A stretch of DNA of 64,000 nt, taken from positions 62,001-126,000 of the forward strand of contig NZ_QCXY01000003.1 in assembly GCF_003347495.1 (NCBI RefSeq). The letters are read 5' to 3'. Below, one piece after another: positions 36,735 to 45,572 of the stretch. Origin of the DNA: Pleomorphovibrio marinus. Lineage in GTDB: Bacteria; Bacteroidota; Bacteroidia; Cytophagales; Cyclobacteriaceae. Within the stretch, counting starts at the first letter, position 1, and each line of letters opens with the position of its first letter. A program made the translations under genes and the position numbers. The notes under the pieces are model-generated. The model worked only from the letters and a program-made list of their open reading frames with translations. It ran no database searches and was not told where the DNA came from.

Positions 36735-37772
36735 TCAGACAGGTTTCAAAACACTTTTCACCACCTCTCCATGATGCATCTTTTCAAAAGCCTCTTTCCA
36801 AGAGGTAATAGGCCAAACCCCACCGATAATGGGTTTTACGTCCAATGTCCCTGCCGCCATCATGGCTATAACTTTCTCCCAAATGGGCCAATTGTGACTG
36901 AAACTCCCCTGCAGCCTTACATTCTTTTGAACGATGGGATCCAAAGAAAAGTCGCAGGGTTGTTTTCCCCACCCCACTTTGGTGATTTGTCCGTTGGGTC
37001 TTACCCAATCCATGGCTAGCTTGAGAGTGGAGCTGTGACCAGCCGCATCTATGATCAGTTCTGCCCCTAGGCCATCCTTATTTCTGGCCCAGTCAGAGGC
37101 ATCACCCACAATTCCCACACACCCATAGGACTCCGCAATTTTAAGTCTGCCCTTGTCTGCCTCTAAACCCACCACTGCCACTTGAGCACCGTTTAGCCTT
37201 GCCATAACTGCACACAACATGCCAATGGTTCCGGGGCCAATTACCACAACGTTGTCACCGGGCTGTAAACGAGAATTGGCCACTACCGCATTATAAGCCA
37301 CACAGCAGGGTTCAGTGAGGCATGCTTCTTCAAATGGTACGTTTTCAGGAACATGGTGCAGGCACCGTGCAGGGACTTTTACATACTTGGTCATCGCCCC
37401 ATTTACACCGTATCCAAATCCCTTTCGTGTGGGATCCAGGTTGTACAAGCCTACCCTGCTCATCGGGTTCAGTGGGTCTATCACGGCTGCTGTTTCACTT
37501 ACCACCCTGTCACCTGACTTCCAACCCTCAACTCCGTCACCCACAGCTACCACATGGCCTCCAAATTCATGACCGAGAACCACTGGGTAATTTACTGGCC
37601 AGCTATGATCTGAAGTCCACTGGTGAAGGTCACTTCCACAGACTCCCACATTGGCCACTTCCAAAAGTACATCTGTATTTCCTATAGAAGGAAGAGGTAT
37701 TTCCCTGATTTCTACCGATCCTTTCTCTTCTGCAAAGTTTACTACAGCAGGGGAGTTTTCAGCTATTGCCAT
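36735..37772 (-). CDS. Zinc-type MDR dehydrogenase (sorbitol/threonine-dehydrogenase-like)
   Basis: A 345-residue medium-chain dehydrogenase. Catalytic-zinc elements GVCGSDLHQW and GHEFGGHVV are present, as is the NAD fold (VVIGPGTIGMLCAV). The segment that normally carries the four structural-zinc cysteines is replaced by VSETAAVIDPLNPMSRVGLYN, so that zinc site is absent. It should oxidise a polyol or sugar-acid hydroxyl. It is the second gene of a four-gene cassette, after the HUMPS decarboxylase; a keto intermediate made here would be a reasonable decarboxylase substrate. Confidence 0.88.
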   Translation of the reverse strand: MAIAENSPAVVNFAEEKGSVEIREIPLPSIGNTDVLLEVANVGVCGSDLHQWTSDHSWPVNYPVVLGHEFGGHVVAVGDGVEGWKSGDRVVSETAAVIDPLNPMSRVGLYNLDPTRKGFGYGVNGAMTKYVKVPARCLHHVPENVPFEEACLTEPCCVAYNAVVANSRLQPGDNVVVIGPGTIGMLCAVMARLNGAQVAVVGLEADKGRLKIAESYGCVGIVGDASDWARNKDGLGAELIIDAAGHSSTLKLAMDWVRPNGQITKVGWGKQPCDFSLDPIVQKNVRLQGSFSHNWPIWEKVIAMMAAGTLDVKPIIGGVWPITSWKEAFEKMHHGEVVKSVLKPV

Positions 37773-37810
37773 CTTTCAATAAGTTTAATTTTGAGGGTTT
37801 TGTGTGAAAA

Positions 37811-38509
37811 TTAGACATTGATATCCCCGTGGGCATGCACTGCTTCACAGATTTTCCTTAGGGAAGCTTCCAGGTTCCCGTCAGCAGTTTTAAAAGCATC
37901 TGCATCTATGGTCAATGGCGCTCCCAAGACCACCAAGGGTGCCCCGTAGGTAGGGGTGGCTATGGCTTGCTCAAGGGAAAGCCCTCCTACTGCCTGCACA
38001 GGAACACTCACTGCCTGAACAACGTCTTTTAATTGGTCTAGAGGACTTGGCATTCTTTCTCCCCTAGCTGCTATCCCCCTTCTTTCGTCATATCCTATAT
38101 GATGAATCACAAAGTCACAGCCCAAATCTTCAAGGAACTTGGCTCCAGCCACCATATCCGGGCATCCGAGGTTGTCTCCCATCACTGCCACTCCATAATC
38201 CTTACCTGCTTGGACCACACACTTGATAGTTTCTTCATGGGCCCTGGCCATCACTACTACGTGGGTGGCACCTGCTTTGGCCATCATTTCAGCCTCAAGG
38301 TATCCTCCGTCCATGGTTTTCAAGTCAGCCACTATGGGGATACCAGGGAAAGCTTCCCTCATCTTCCTGACCCCATGCAACCCTTCTGCCAAAATAAGGG
38401 GGGTACCGGCTTCCAGCCAGTCTACCCCTGCACGCAGTGCCATGGAGGCAGTCTCTAATGCCTCATCGATATTTGTTAAATCCAGTGAAATCTGTACAAT
38501 GGGTTTCAT
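37811..38509 (-). CDS. HUMPS/OMPDC-superfamily protein (hexulose-6-phosphate synthase-like)
   Basis: About 232 residues from the ATG at 38509 (MKPIVQISLDLTNI); the frame also opens with a TTG upstream. The OMP-decarboxylase-fold active-site signature reads IVADLKTMDGGYLEAEMM, with GATHVVVMARAHEETI and the phosphate-binding end VQAVGGLSLEQA. This is closest to 3-hexulose-6-phosphate synthase and 3-keto-L-gulonate-6-phosphate decarboxylase. Neither PHI (6-phospho-3-hexuloisomerase) nor ula transport genes are nearby, so a formaldehyde-fixing role is not supported. It is first in the cassette and probably performs a decarboxylation or aldol step on a keto-sugar phosphate. Confidence 0.85.
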   Translation of the reverse strand: MKPIVQISLDLTNIDEALETASMALRAGVDWLEAGTPLILAEGLHGVRKMREAFPGIPIVADLKTMDGGYLEAEMMAKAGATHVVVMARAHEETIKCVVQAGKDYGVAVMGDNLGCPDMVAGAKFLEDLGCDFVIHHIGYDERRGIAARGERMPSPLDQLKDVVQAVSVPVQAVGGLSLEQAIATPTYGAPLVVLGAPLTIDADAFKTADGNLEASLRKICEAVHAHGDINV

Positions 38510-38572
38510 CAATATTGGTTTATTTGTCAATCGAAAATGATTATAAATCGGTATTCAATTATAGTACAGCAA

Positions 38573-38612
38573 TAAAAAAAGAAAGGCCATCGATAGGCCT
38601 TTCTTTTTTTTA
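38573..38612 (-). terminator. Terminator at the end of the arg operon
   Basis: Stem AAAGAAAGGCC / GGCCTTTCTTT with a seven-base loop and A/T tracts on both sides. It overlaps the argJ stop codon and can work in both directions. Confidence 0.8.
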
Positions 38613-39821
38613 GGTAGTGTACACCGAGTTAAACATAACATAATCGGTGGTGAGGTCACTGCCCCAGCCCACTGCCTCTGCATTTCCTGTATTTACTTCC
38701 AGATGAATACAAATATTGGATTCCCTGAGCAATTTTTTCATGTAGTTTTTGTCAAAATCAGTAGGAGTGCCCTTTTTCAGAACTTCGATACTGTTTTCGC
38801 TATCGCCCAAGTAGAGGTTTGCCTTCTTGTAATTGAAGTTAATGCCGGCATTTCCACAGGCAGCAATAATCCTTCCCCAGTTTGGATCCCTCCCAAACAT
38901 GGCTGTTTTTACCAGTACTGAATCGGAAATGGCCCTTACCAAGGTTCTGGCCGTGGTCTCCGTTTTTGCTTTTGAAACCCTATATTCTATAAATTTGGAA
39001 GCTCCTTCCCCATCCGAGACAATTAGCTTGGCAAGATAAATAAGTATTTCCATCAGTTTTTCCCTGAACTTTTCATAGAGGGGGTCATCTGTGCTTTCCA
39101 CCTTTTTGTTACCAGCCAGACCATTGGCCAAAATGGCCACCATGTCATTAGTAGATGTATCTCCATCTACCGTAATCATATTAAAGGATCTCTCCACACA
39201 ATATTTCAGGGCTTTTTCAAGCAGTTTTTCGTCAATGGCAATATCAGTTACCACAAAAGAAAGCATGGTGGCCATATTGGGGTGGATCATCCCTGAACCT
39301 TTGGCAATGCCTCCAATGGATATCGCTTTTCCTTCCCATTCAAATTCCACAAAACCTTCCTTTGCAAAGGTGTCCGTGGTGAGAATGGCATTGGCCACAA
39401 AAGAACCAGCTTTAGGATCATCACTCAATTTTGGAATACTGGTATGTATGCCCTCTACGACCTCCTCTGTAGGGAATTTTTCACCTATAAGCCCGGTACT
39501 GGCCACAATCACGTCTTCTTTGGGTATGCCCAATCCATCAGAAACAGCCTTTGCCATGGCTTCTGCACCCTGTTTACCCTGCTCTCCCGTACAGGCATTG
39601 GCATTGCCTGCATTGCAGACAATGACTTGAGCCCGGTTGTTCTTTAAATGCTTTTTAGTCAGCTTTATGGGTTCTGCCTGTACCTTATTTTGAGTGAATG
39701 TAGCTGCTGCTGCGGCAGGCACCTCTGAATAAATCAAGGCCAAGTCCCTTCTCATGGATTTCACTCCGGAATGGGCACCCCAAACCTTTATTCCTTTTAC
39801 ACCTGTAATGTTCTTTATCAT
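38610..39821 (-). CDS. argJ: Bifunctional glutamate N-acetyltransferase/amino-acid acetyltransferase
   Basis: A 403-residue ArgJ. The self-cleavage site before the nucleophilic Thr is seen in GMIHPNMATMLSF, with TVDGDTSTNDM, GNAGNANACTGEQG and GRDPNWGRIIAACGNAG also conserved. It recycles the acetyl group from N-acetylornithine to glutamate and may also start the pathway with acetyl-CoA. Its presence indicates the cyclic acetyl route rather than the succinyl-ornithine route of some Bacteroides. It is the last gene of argB-argD-argC-argJ, 24 bp after argC. Confidence 0.97.
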   Translation of the reverse strand: MIKNITGVKGIKVWGAHSGVKSMRRDLALIYSEVPAAAAATFTQNKVQAEPIKLTKKHLKNNRAQVIVCNAGNANACTGEQGKQGAEAMAKAVSDGLGIPKEDVIVASTGLIGEKFPTEEVVEGIHTSIPKLSDDPKAGSFVANAILTTDTFAKEGFVEFEWEGKAISIGGIAKGSGMIHPNMATMLSFVVTDIAIDEKLLEKALKYCVERSFNMITVDGDTSTNDMVAILANGLAGNKKVESTDDPLYEKFREKLMEILIYLAKLIVSDGEGASKFIEYRVSKAKTETTARTLVRAISDSVLVKTAMFGRDPNWGRIIAACGNAGINFNYKKANLYLGDSENSIEVLKKGTPTDFDKNYMKKLLRESNICIHLEVNTGNAEAVGWGSDLTTDYVMFNSVYTT

Positions 39822-39845
39822 AAAATATTTGTTTATCTATATTTG

Positions 39846-40886
39846 CTAGGGTTGCATGGGTAATTGGATCAAGCCTTCTTTTTCCTCTAGCCCAAACATC
39901 AAATTCATGCAATGCACCGCTTGTCCTGCAGCACCCTTTACCAAGTTATCTATTGCAGATAATACAATCGCTCTACCGGTTCGTTTATCCCAAAATGGGT
40001 AAATGTCGCAGAAATTACTTCCTCTTACGTCCTTAAGCGACGGGGCATGTTTTCTTAACCGAACAAAGGGCTTCCCCTCAAAATAGGACGCATACAAGTT
40101 TTCTAATTTCTCCTGATCCATTTCTCCACTTACCTTGGCATAAGAGGTAGCCAAAATCCCTCTATCCACTGGCAACAAATGGGGAGTAAACTGAACTTCT
40201 ATATGCTTTTTAAATAATCCCCCCAATTGCTCCTCTATTTCGATGGTATGCCTGTGACTTCCTATGCCATAGGCTTTGAAATTCTCATTCACGTTAGAAA
40301 AATGGGTCACTGGACTTACCTTGATTCCTGCTCCGGTAGTTCCGGACTTGGCATCAATAATCACTGTTCCCTCCTGCACCACCTTTTTGTGAAACAAGGG
40401 TGCAAGGCTCAAAATGGATGCGGTGGGGTAACAACCTGGATTTGCTACAAGGTTGGCAGTTTTTATTTCCTCAGCGTGCAGCTCAGGCATACCATAAACA
40501 GCTTTCTGAAACCCCTGTTTAAACGTATGGGCTTTTTTGTACCATTTCTCATATACCTCTGCCGAAGAAAGTCGGAAATCCCCGGATAAATCAATGATTT
40601 TCACTGCGGAATGCTGCCACTTTTCCACAAAATCCATGGATACGCCATGAGGCAATGCCAGAAAAAGCAAATCCTGGTCTTGGACATCTATAGAAGAAGC
40701 ACTTTCCAATTGTATATCCAAATTTCCCAAAAATTGGGGATGAAGATCCGAAAATTTTTTATCTTGATGGCTTTCTGAAGTGATATGGTCTATGCCTACC
40801 ATGGGGTGGTTCACTAAAATCCTGGCCAGTTCCGAACCAGTATAACCAGATGCACCTATGATGGATGCTTTTATTTTATTTTTCAT
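39846..40886 (-). CDS. argC: N-acetyl-gamma-glutamyl-phosphate reductase
   Basis: About 346 residues from the ATG at 40886 (MKNKIKASIIGASGYTGSEL). The Rossmann motif GASGYTG and the catalytic Cys in VANPGCYPTA are present, together with KSGTTGAG and SHRHTIEIEEQL. It reduces N-acetylglutamyl-phosphate to the semialdehyde in arginine synthesis. A longer frame from 40916 is created only by repeat sequence (MWPLKRKYKHMK), and the same artefact occurs before the SulP gene, so the shorter start is preferred. Confidence 0.96.
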   Translation of the reverse strand: MKNKIKASIIGASGYTGSELARILVNHPMVGIDHITSESHQDKKFSDLHPQFLGNLDIQLESASSIDVQDQDLLFLALPHGVSMDFVEKWQHSAVKIIDLSGDFRLSSAEVYEKWYKKAHTFKQGFQKAVYGMPELHAEEIKTANLVANPGCYPTASILSLAPLFHKKVVQEGTVIIDAKSGTTGAGIKVSPVTHFSNVNENFKAYGIGSHRHTIEIEEQLGGLFKKHIEVQFTPHLLPVDRGILATSYAKVSGEMDQEKLENLYASYFEGKPFVRLRKHAPSLKDVRGSNFCDIYPFWDKRTGRAIVLSAIDNLVKGAAGQAVHCMNLMFGLEEKEGLIQLPMQP

Positions 40887-41029
40887 GTGTTTATATTTTC
40901 TTTTCAACGGCCACATAGCCTGCCCCTGCCTGCCCCGAACTTGTTTCGGGGGAATCTCGCAATCTTAATCATCCCTCCGTGCGTCGCTTGCGTCATGCCT
41001 GACTGCCGTCTAGGCAGGCTCGATTTCAT
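40882..41029 (-). repeat. TTTCAT-bounded intergenic repeat, copy A (148 bp)
   Basis: The element starts and ends with TTTCAT (ATGAAA on the gene strand). Inside are TTCAACGGCCACATAGCC, a CCCGAA..TTCGGG hairpin and a GCCTG..CAGGC inverted repeat. It fills the argD-argC spacer. The left border contains the argC start codon; the right part encodes the last residues and stop codon of argD. Related copies lie at 50992-51351. Confidence 0.8.
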
Positions 41030-42221
41030 CTTTGTTGATTTGGGTAAGAACTTTTTCAAGTTTTTGCATCACCAAACTTAAATCCTCCTTAGGGATATTT
41101 AAGGGCGGAACTAAGCGCAGAACCGATTCTGCTGTAGCATTTGCAATCACCCCTTCTTCCATTAATCCCATAACTATGGGTGCTGCAGGCCTGTCCATTT
41201 GAACTCCCAACATCAAACCAAGTCCCCTCACCTCTTGTATCATTGGAAACTTGGATTTCATTTTGTTCAGTTCATCTGTCAAATATTTCCCCTTTACAGT
41301 GGCTTCATGTAATAATTTTTCCTCTTCAATCACTTTAAGTGTGGCCAAGGCTGCCGCAGAAGTAAGGGGATTTCCCCCAAAGGTAGTCCCGTGGTCTCCA
41401 AAATCAATGGCATCTCCCACCTTTTTATTGCAAAGGAAAGCACCAATTGGGGTTCCGCCACCCAAACCCTTCGCCAGGGTCATGATATCCGGTTGTATTT
41501 GATAGTGGTCTTTAGCGAAAAGGTGCCCTGTCCTACCTATCCCACATTGGATTTCATCAAAAATAAGTAATACATTTTCTTTGTCACATAGCTCCCTGAT
41601 TGCTTTTAAATATTCAAGCTCGGCAGGCCGAATACCGCCTTCGCCCTGGATGGGCTCCAAAATCACTGCGGCAACATCATTTGAAATTTGTTTCCTAACT
41701 GCCTCCAAATCATTAAAAGGAACCTGCACAAACCCTGTAGGAATCGGCCCAAAGCCACGTTGGTATTTTTCCTGACCAGTAGCGATGGTTGCTAAAGTAC
41801 GGCCATGAAAAGAGTTGTGCATGGAAATAATTTTACCCCCACGCTGCTGCTTAAAGGCATATTTTCTTGCTACTTTTATCGCTCCCTCCACAGATTCTGC
41901 CCCACTGTTTGTCAGGAAAACGTGCTGCAGCTTACTTGTGTCTACCAGTAACTTACTCAAAGCAACTTGGGGAGGGCTCACAAAAAAATTGGAAACATGT
42001 ATCAGTTCAGCAGCTTGGTCCTGAATGGCTTTTACCACCGCAGGATGGCAATGCCCTACATTGTTCACTGCTATGCCTGCCAGCATATCGATATATTCCT
42101 TTCCATTCGCATCCCATAGCCTGCTTCCCTTCCCCTTGATAAAAGCCAAGGGAAATCTTTTAAAGGTGGGTAAATAATTCTTTTTGTCTTCTTCGTGTAA
42201 ATATTGATTAGAAATCTCCAT
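41010..42221 (-). CDS. argD: Acetylornithine/succinylornithine aminotransferase
   Basis: A 403-residue class-III PLP aminotransferase: GIAVNNVGHCHPAVV, TNSGAESVEGAIKVARK, SFHGRT, ILEPIQGEGGI, LIFDEIQCGIGRTG and the PLP Lys in LAKGLGGGTPIGA. It converts N-acetylglutamate semialdehyde to N-acetylornithine. It starts two bases after argB. The C-terminal residues EIEPA and the TAG stop are encoded inside repeat copy A, so the natural end has been altered by the element. Confidence 0.96.
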   Translation of the reverse strand: MEISNQYLHEEDKKNYLPTFKRFPLAFIKGKGSRLWDANGKEYIDMLAGIAVNNVGHCHPAVVKAIQDQAAELIHVSNFFVSPPQVALSKLLVDTSKLQHVFLTNSGAESVEGAIKVARKYAFKQQRGGKIISMHNSFHGRTLATIATGQEKYQRGFGPIPTGFVQVPFNDLEAVRKQISNDVAAVILEPIQGEGGIRPAELEYLKAIRELCDKENVLLIFDEIQCGIGRTGHLFAKDHYQIQPDIMTLAKGLGGGTPIGAFLCNKKVGDAIDFGDHGTTFGGNPLTSAAALATLKVIEEEKLLHEATVKGKYLTDELNKMKSKFPMIQEVRGLGLMLGVQMDRPAAPIVMGLMEEGVIANATAESVLRLVPPLNIPKEDLSLVMQKLEKVLTQINKDEIEPA

Positions 42222-42223
42222 AT

Positions 42224-43048
42224 TTATTTACTTAGGGTTGTACCAGTTTTCTTATTGTGTAAAAGGTAATCGGTGATTTGGTTCGGCTTGGTGCCATTCA
42301 TGATAATTGCCTTTTTCACACCTTCTTTGAGCGCATCTTCGCAGGAATTGATTTTAGGAATCATCCCCCCTTGAATCACCGTACCGTAATATTCCTTTAG
42401 AGAGGAAAGCTTGAGGTCCTTCACAATGGATGCTGGATCCGGAAAATCCAGAAAAAGGCCATCAACGTCGGTAAGTACTATATACTCATCCACGCCCAAA
42501 GAAGAAGCTATTTTTCCAGCGAAAACATCGCCATTGATGTTATAGTCGTTACCTTCCTCATCAGAGGCTATACAGGTAATTACAGGGGTGAATCCCCCTT
42601 GCAATAAAATATTTAAAAGGGACACTTCCACCTTCTCCACGTCCCCCACCTGCCCCAGGTCTACTTTTATCGGCTCTCCTTGTTCATTTTTCTGGGTATG
42701 CCATCGCTTTTTGGCGGTGACAAGCTTTCCATCCTTCCCTGAAAGACCCACAGCCTTAAGCCCCTGCTTATTAAAAAGGTTTACTAGAGAGCTGTTTACC
42801 TCCCCTTTAAGAGTGCGTTCAATACAGGTGAGTGCCTCCAGGGAAGTGTGTCTGTGTCCGTCAAAAAATTCAGAAACGATTCCGGAACCCTCTAAGGCTT
42901 TATTGATAAATGGACCTCCTCCATGCACGAGCACCACTTGAATGTCCGCATCCCGAAGTTGTTTAATCCGTTTTGCGATCGAATGCTTTAATTCGTCGCT
43001 TATCATAGCATTCCCACCGTACTTGATGAGAACTTTTCTATTTTCCAT
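42224..43048 (-). CDS. argB: Acetylglutamate kinase
   Basis: A 274-residue amino-acid kinase: IKYGGNAM, VLVHGGGPFINKAL, the CIERTLKGEVNSSLV segment, GLSGKDG, TCIASDEEGNDYNINGD and VLTDVDGLFLD. It phosphorylates N-acetylglutamate, the committed arginine-pathway step. It is the first gene of the argBDCJ operon; the 248 bp upstream are non-coding and A/T rich and must hold the operon promoter. Confidence 0.96.
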   Translation of the reverse strand: MENRKVLIKYGGNAMISDELKHSIAKRIKQLRDADIQVVLVHGGGPFINKALEGSGIVSEFFDGHRHTSLEALTCIERTLKGEVNSSLVNLFNKQGLKAVGLSGKDGKLVTAKKRWHTQKNEQGEPIKVDLGQVGDVEKVEVSLLNILLQGGFTPVITCIASDEEGNDYNINGDVFAGKIASSLGVDEYIVLTDVDGLFLDFPDPASIVKDLKLSSLKEYYGTVIQGGMIPKINSCEDALKEGVKKAIIMNGTKPNQITDYLLHNKKTGTTLSK

Positions 43049-43296
43049 TTGTATAACTGTTTCTATTGGTAACTCTTTGAATTTAGGTAAGATAGAAGTG
43101 AATTATGCTCAAAATATTCTGATAGAAATTTCCCAAACCTAATGTTGCCAAATTATTAAACAATAATTATACCAGTGAAGATAAAAAATTTGGTTTTTTC
43201 AGGACATTACCTTTTTATTGAAATAGGTAAAATAAAGCTTTGAATCCTTAAAATAAACTCGGGACCTAGGACCATCAAGAGGAGGCAACTCCATTT

Positions 43297-44094
43297 TTAA
43301 GTGACACCTTGTCCCTCTTTAGCAAAACTCCCTTGCAAAACAAGTTGGTTCTCCTTCCAACCGATTCTGAAAAGGCCTCCCCTTTGGCTTAGCTGATGGG
43401 CAACCATTGCCCTTCTACCCATTCTATCTGCCCAGAAAGGTGCCAACATGGCATGGGAGGAGCCTGTGGCAAAATCTTCCAGTTGCTGCACATGGGGAAC
43501 CAGTGTCCTACTCACAAAATCCGCTTTCTCCCCCCGTGCCGTAACTGCATATCCAAAAATGTCGGACTCCCTCAGCTTATCAAACGAGGGTTTCATCTCC
43601 GTCACTGATTTTTCCGAATCGGTGAGGATAATATGCTTGTTTCCTGTGGCATACATGGCCAATACAGGAATGCCAAGCCCTTCCTGGATAGCATGTGGCA
43701 CTTCGATTTCATTCTTTACCGAGATAGGGTTAAGGGTCAAAGAAAAAGACTCCTTTTCAGGGTAAAAACCGGCTTGTATCTCCCCCTCTCCGTATAATAG
43801 CCGACATGAGGTTATGGAGTGATTTTTCCCTAAGAAAACCCCTGCAGCCCCGGCTCCATGACCACAAAGCCCAATTTCAGCATCTGGGGCAAACCAGCGA
43901 ACCATATAGACATCGGCGTCTTTGGTGGGCCTTAAAAAGGTGGTAGCTGGTTGTCCAAGCCGTTTTGCAATAGCCTGCATTTCCACTTCGGGTATCTCTT
44001 TTTCTGTAAGGATTACAGAAGAGGGATTTCCCTTAAAGCCTTGCCTGGAATCGGTAAATACGGCTATAGTTTCATAAGGAAGTGAGTAGTTCAT
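43297..44094 (-). CDS. PhzF-family isomerase-like protein
   Basis: A 265-residue PhzF/YddE-family protein: VFTDSRQGFKGNPSSVI with the GNP motif, EMQAIAKRLGQPATTFL, RWFAPDAEIGLCGHGAG and DFATGSSHAMLAPFWADR. Family members share the diaminopimelate-epimerase fold; the catalytic Glu normally found early (as in SE.AFV) is not obvious here, since the corresponding region reads LGQPATTFL. The physiological substrate is unknown and no phenazine genes are near. It lies 24 bp downstream of trkH on the same strand and may be co-transcribed. Confidence 0.88.
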   Translation of the reverse strand: MNYSLPYETIAVFTDSRQGFKGNPSSVILTEKEIPEVEMQAIAKRLGQPATTFLRPTKDADVYMVRWFAPDAEIGLCGHGAGAAGVFLGKNHSITSCRLLYGEGEIQAGFYPEKESFSLTLNPISVKNEIEVPHAIQEGLGIPVLAMYATGNKHIILTDSEKSVTEMKPSFDKLRESDIFGYAVTARGEKADFVSRTLVPHVQQLEDFATGSSHAMLAPFWADRMGRRAMVAHQLSQRGGLFRIGWKENQLVLQGSFAKEGQGVT

Positions 44095-44118
44095 TTGGTT
44101 TAATTTGAGGTAGGGCCA

Positions 44119-45570
44119 TTAGTTGGCTCTCCAAAAATAGGGAGAAAACAACACAATAATAGTAAACAATTCCAATCTGCCCAAAAGCATAAGAAAGCTT
44201 AAGAACAACTTGGCAAGTGGCGAAAAAAAAGCAAAATTGTCCATTGGACCGACAAGGCCAATTGCAGGACCGACATTTCCAAGAGAAGTGGCAACTGCAC
44301 CAAAACTGGTAATCATGTCATACCCCAAAATCGACATCACCACACTCCCAATTACAAAGATCATCAAATAAAGCAACAAAAAATTGATGATGTGAATAAT
44401 CACTTTTCCAGTAACCCTTTCATTATTAATCTTTAAAGGAATTATAGCTCTAGGGTGTATTATTCTTTTAAATTCCAACCTGATGTTATTGACAAAGGTC
44501 AAATGTCTGATAAATTTAATGCCACCACTAGTAGATCCTGCACTAGCTCCAAAAAACAAAAACATAAAAAAGACAATAGTTAATCCATTGCTATAACTAG
44601 TATAATCAGCGGTGACATAACCAGTAGTAGTTATCAAAGAAATTACTTGAAAGGCCGTGTCTCTAAAAGTCTTTTCTATCCCCTCATCGGTTATCGTATA
44701 AATTGCAATGAATAAAGAAATGGTTAAAAATAATATTGTTAACAGGTAGGCCCTAAATTCATCACTAGACCACACCTTATTAAATTTCCCCTTAAGCCCA
44801 TAATAGATGAGCGTAAAATTTGTTCCCGCTAAAAACATGAAAATAATGGCAGTATAATGGATTATGGGATTGGTAAAAAATGCGAATGATTCATTTCTTG
44901 TAGAAAAACCTCCAGTAGCCATTGTAGTAAGACCATGATTAAAGGCATCAAAGAAACTCATCCCTTCAAGGTAATACAGCAACATCAAAATGCCTGTCAA
45001 TCCAATATAAACCAGCCATAGTCGTTTTGCTGTTTCCGAAATTCTAGGATGAAGTTTATCGGAGGTGGGGCCAGGTGCCTCAGCCACGAACAATTCAATT
45101 CCTCCAATTCCCAATAAGGGAAATATGGCAACCGTAAGTACGATTATCCCTAAACCTCCAATCCATTGGGACATACTCCTCCAAAGCAATACTCCCTCTG
45201 GAACTACCTCTATATCATCCAGGATGGTCGCTCCTGTGGTAGTAAACCCTGAAACAGTTTCAAAAATAGCATCTGGTATATTTTCAATAACTCCACTTAC
45301 CAAATATGGAACCATTCCAAAAATTGACATAAAAACCCAGCTGAGTGCCACAATAAGGTAACCTTCCCGCTTGCGAATATTTTGCTCCTGGCCGGCAAAT
45401 GAAAAGAACAAAAAGACACCCGGCACCAGACAAACTGACAAAGAAACCCAAAGGGAAAAATGGTCTCCACTGCTGAAATAATAAGAAAAGGCCAAACTTG
45501 GCATCATGAGCAAACCAAGTAAAATTAAAAGCCCCCCCATGATCTTAAAAATTGCCTTAAAATGGATCAT
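44119..45570 (-). CDS. trkH: TrkH-family K+ uptake protein
   Basis: About 483 residues from the ATG at 45570, two bases past the trkA stop (the frame can also open with TTG at 45576). Four TM-P-TM units are visible with selectivity-filter segments SGFTTTGATIL, GLTTMATGGFSTR, ISLITTTGYVTADY and GAVATSLGNVGPAIG. It is the membrane component of the Trk/Ktr K+ system driven with the adjacent TrkA. Confidence 0.95.
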   Translation of the reverse strand: MIHFKAIFKIMGGLLILLGLLMMPSLAFSYYFSSGDHFSLWVSLSVCLVPGVFLFFSFAGQEQNIRKREGYLIVALSWVFMSIFGMVPYLVSGVIENIPDAIFETVSGFTTTGATILDDIEVVPEGVLLWRSMSQWIGGLGIIVLTVAIFPLLGIGGIELFVAEAPGPTSDKLHPRISETAKRLWLVYIGLTGILMLLYYLEGMSFFDAFNHGLTTMATGGFSTRNESFAFFTNPIIHYTAIIFMFLAGTNFTLIYYGLKGKFNKVWSSDEFRAYLLTILFLTISLFIAIYTITDEGIEKTFRDTAFQVISLITTTGYVTADYTSYSNGLTIVFFMFLFFGASAGSTSGGIKFIRHLTFVNNIRLEFKRIIHPRAIIPLKINNERVTGKVIIHIINFLLLYLMIFVIGSVVMSILGYDMITSFGAVATSLGNVGPAIGLVGPMDNFAFFSPLAKLFLSFLMLLGRLELFTIIVLFSPYFWRAN

Positions 45571-45572
45571 GG

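Noticed and set aside
37811-38509. Formaldehyde-assimilating ribulose monophosphate pathway
   Set aside because: The HUMPS protein alone could suggest it, but no 6-phospho-3-hexuloisomerase or methylotrophy gene is nearby and two sugar dehydrogenases are coupled to it.
40887-40916. N-terminal extension of ArgC (MWPLKRKYKH) and the same kind of extension on the SulP protein at 50998-51027
   Set aside because: Both extensions are encoded by the same intergenic repeat and precede the normal family starts, so they are chance in-frame reading of repeat DNA.
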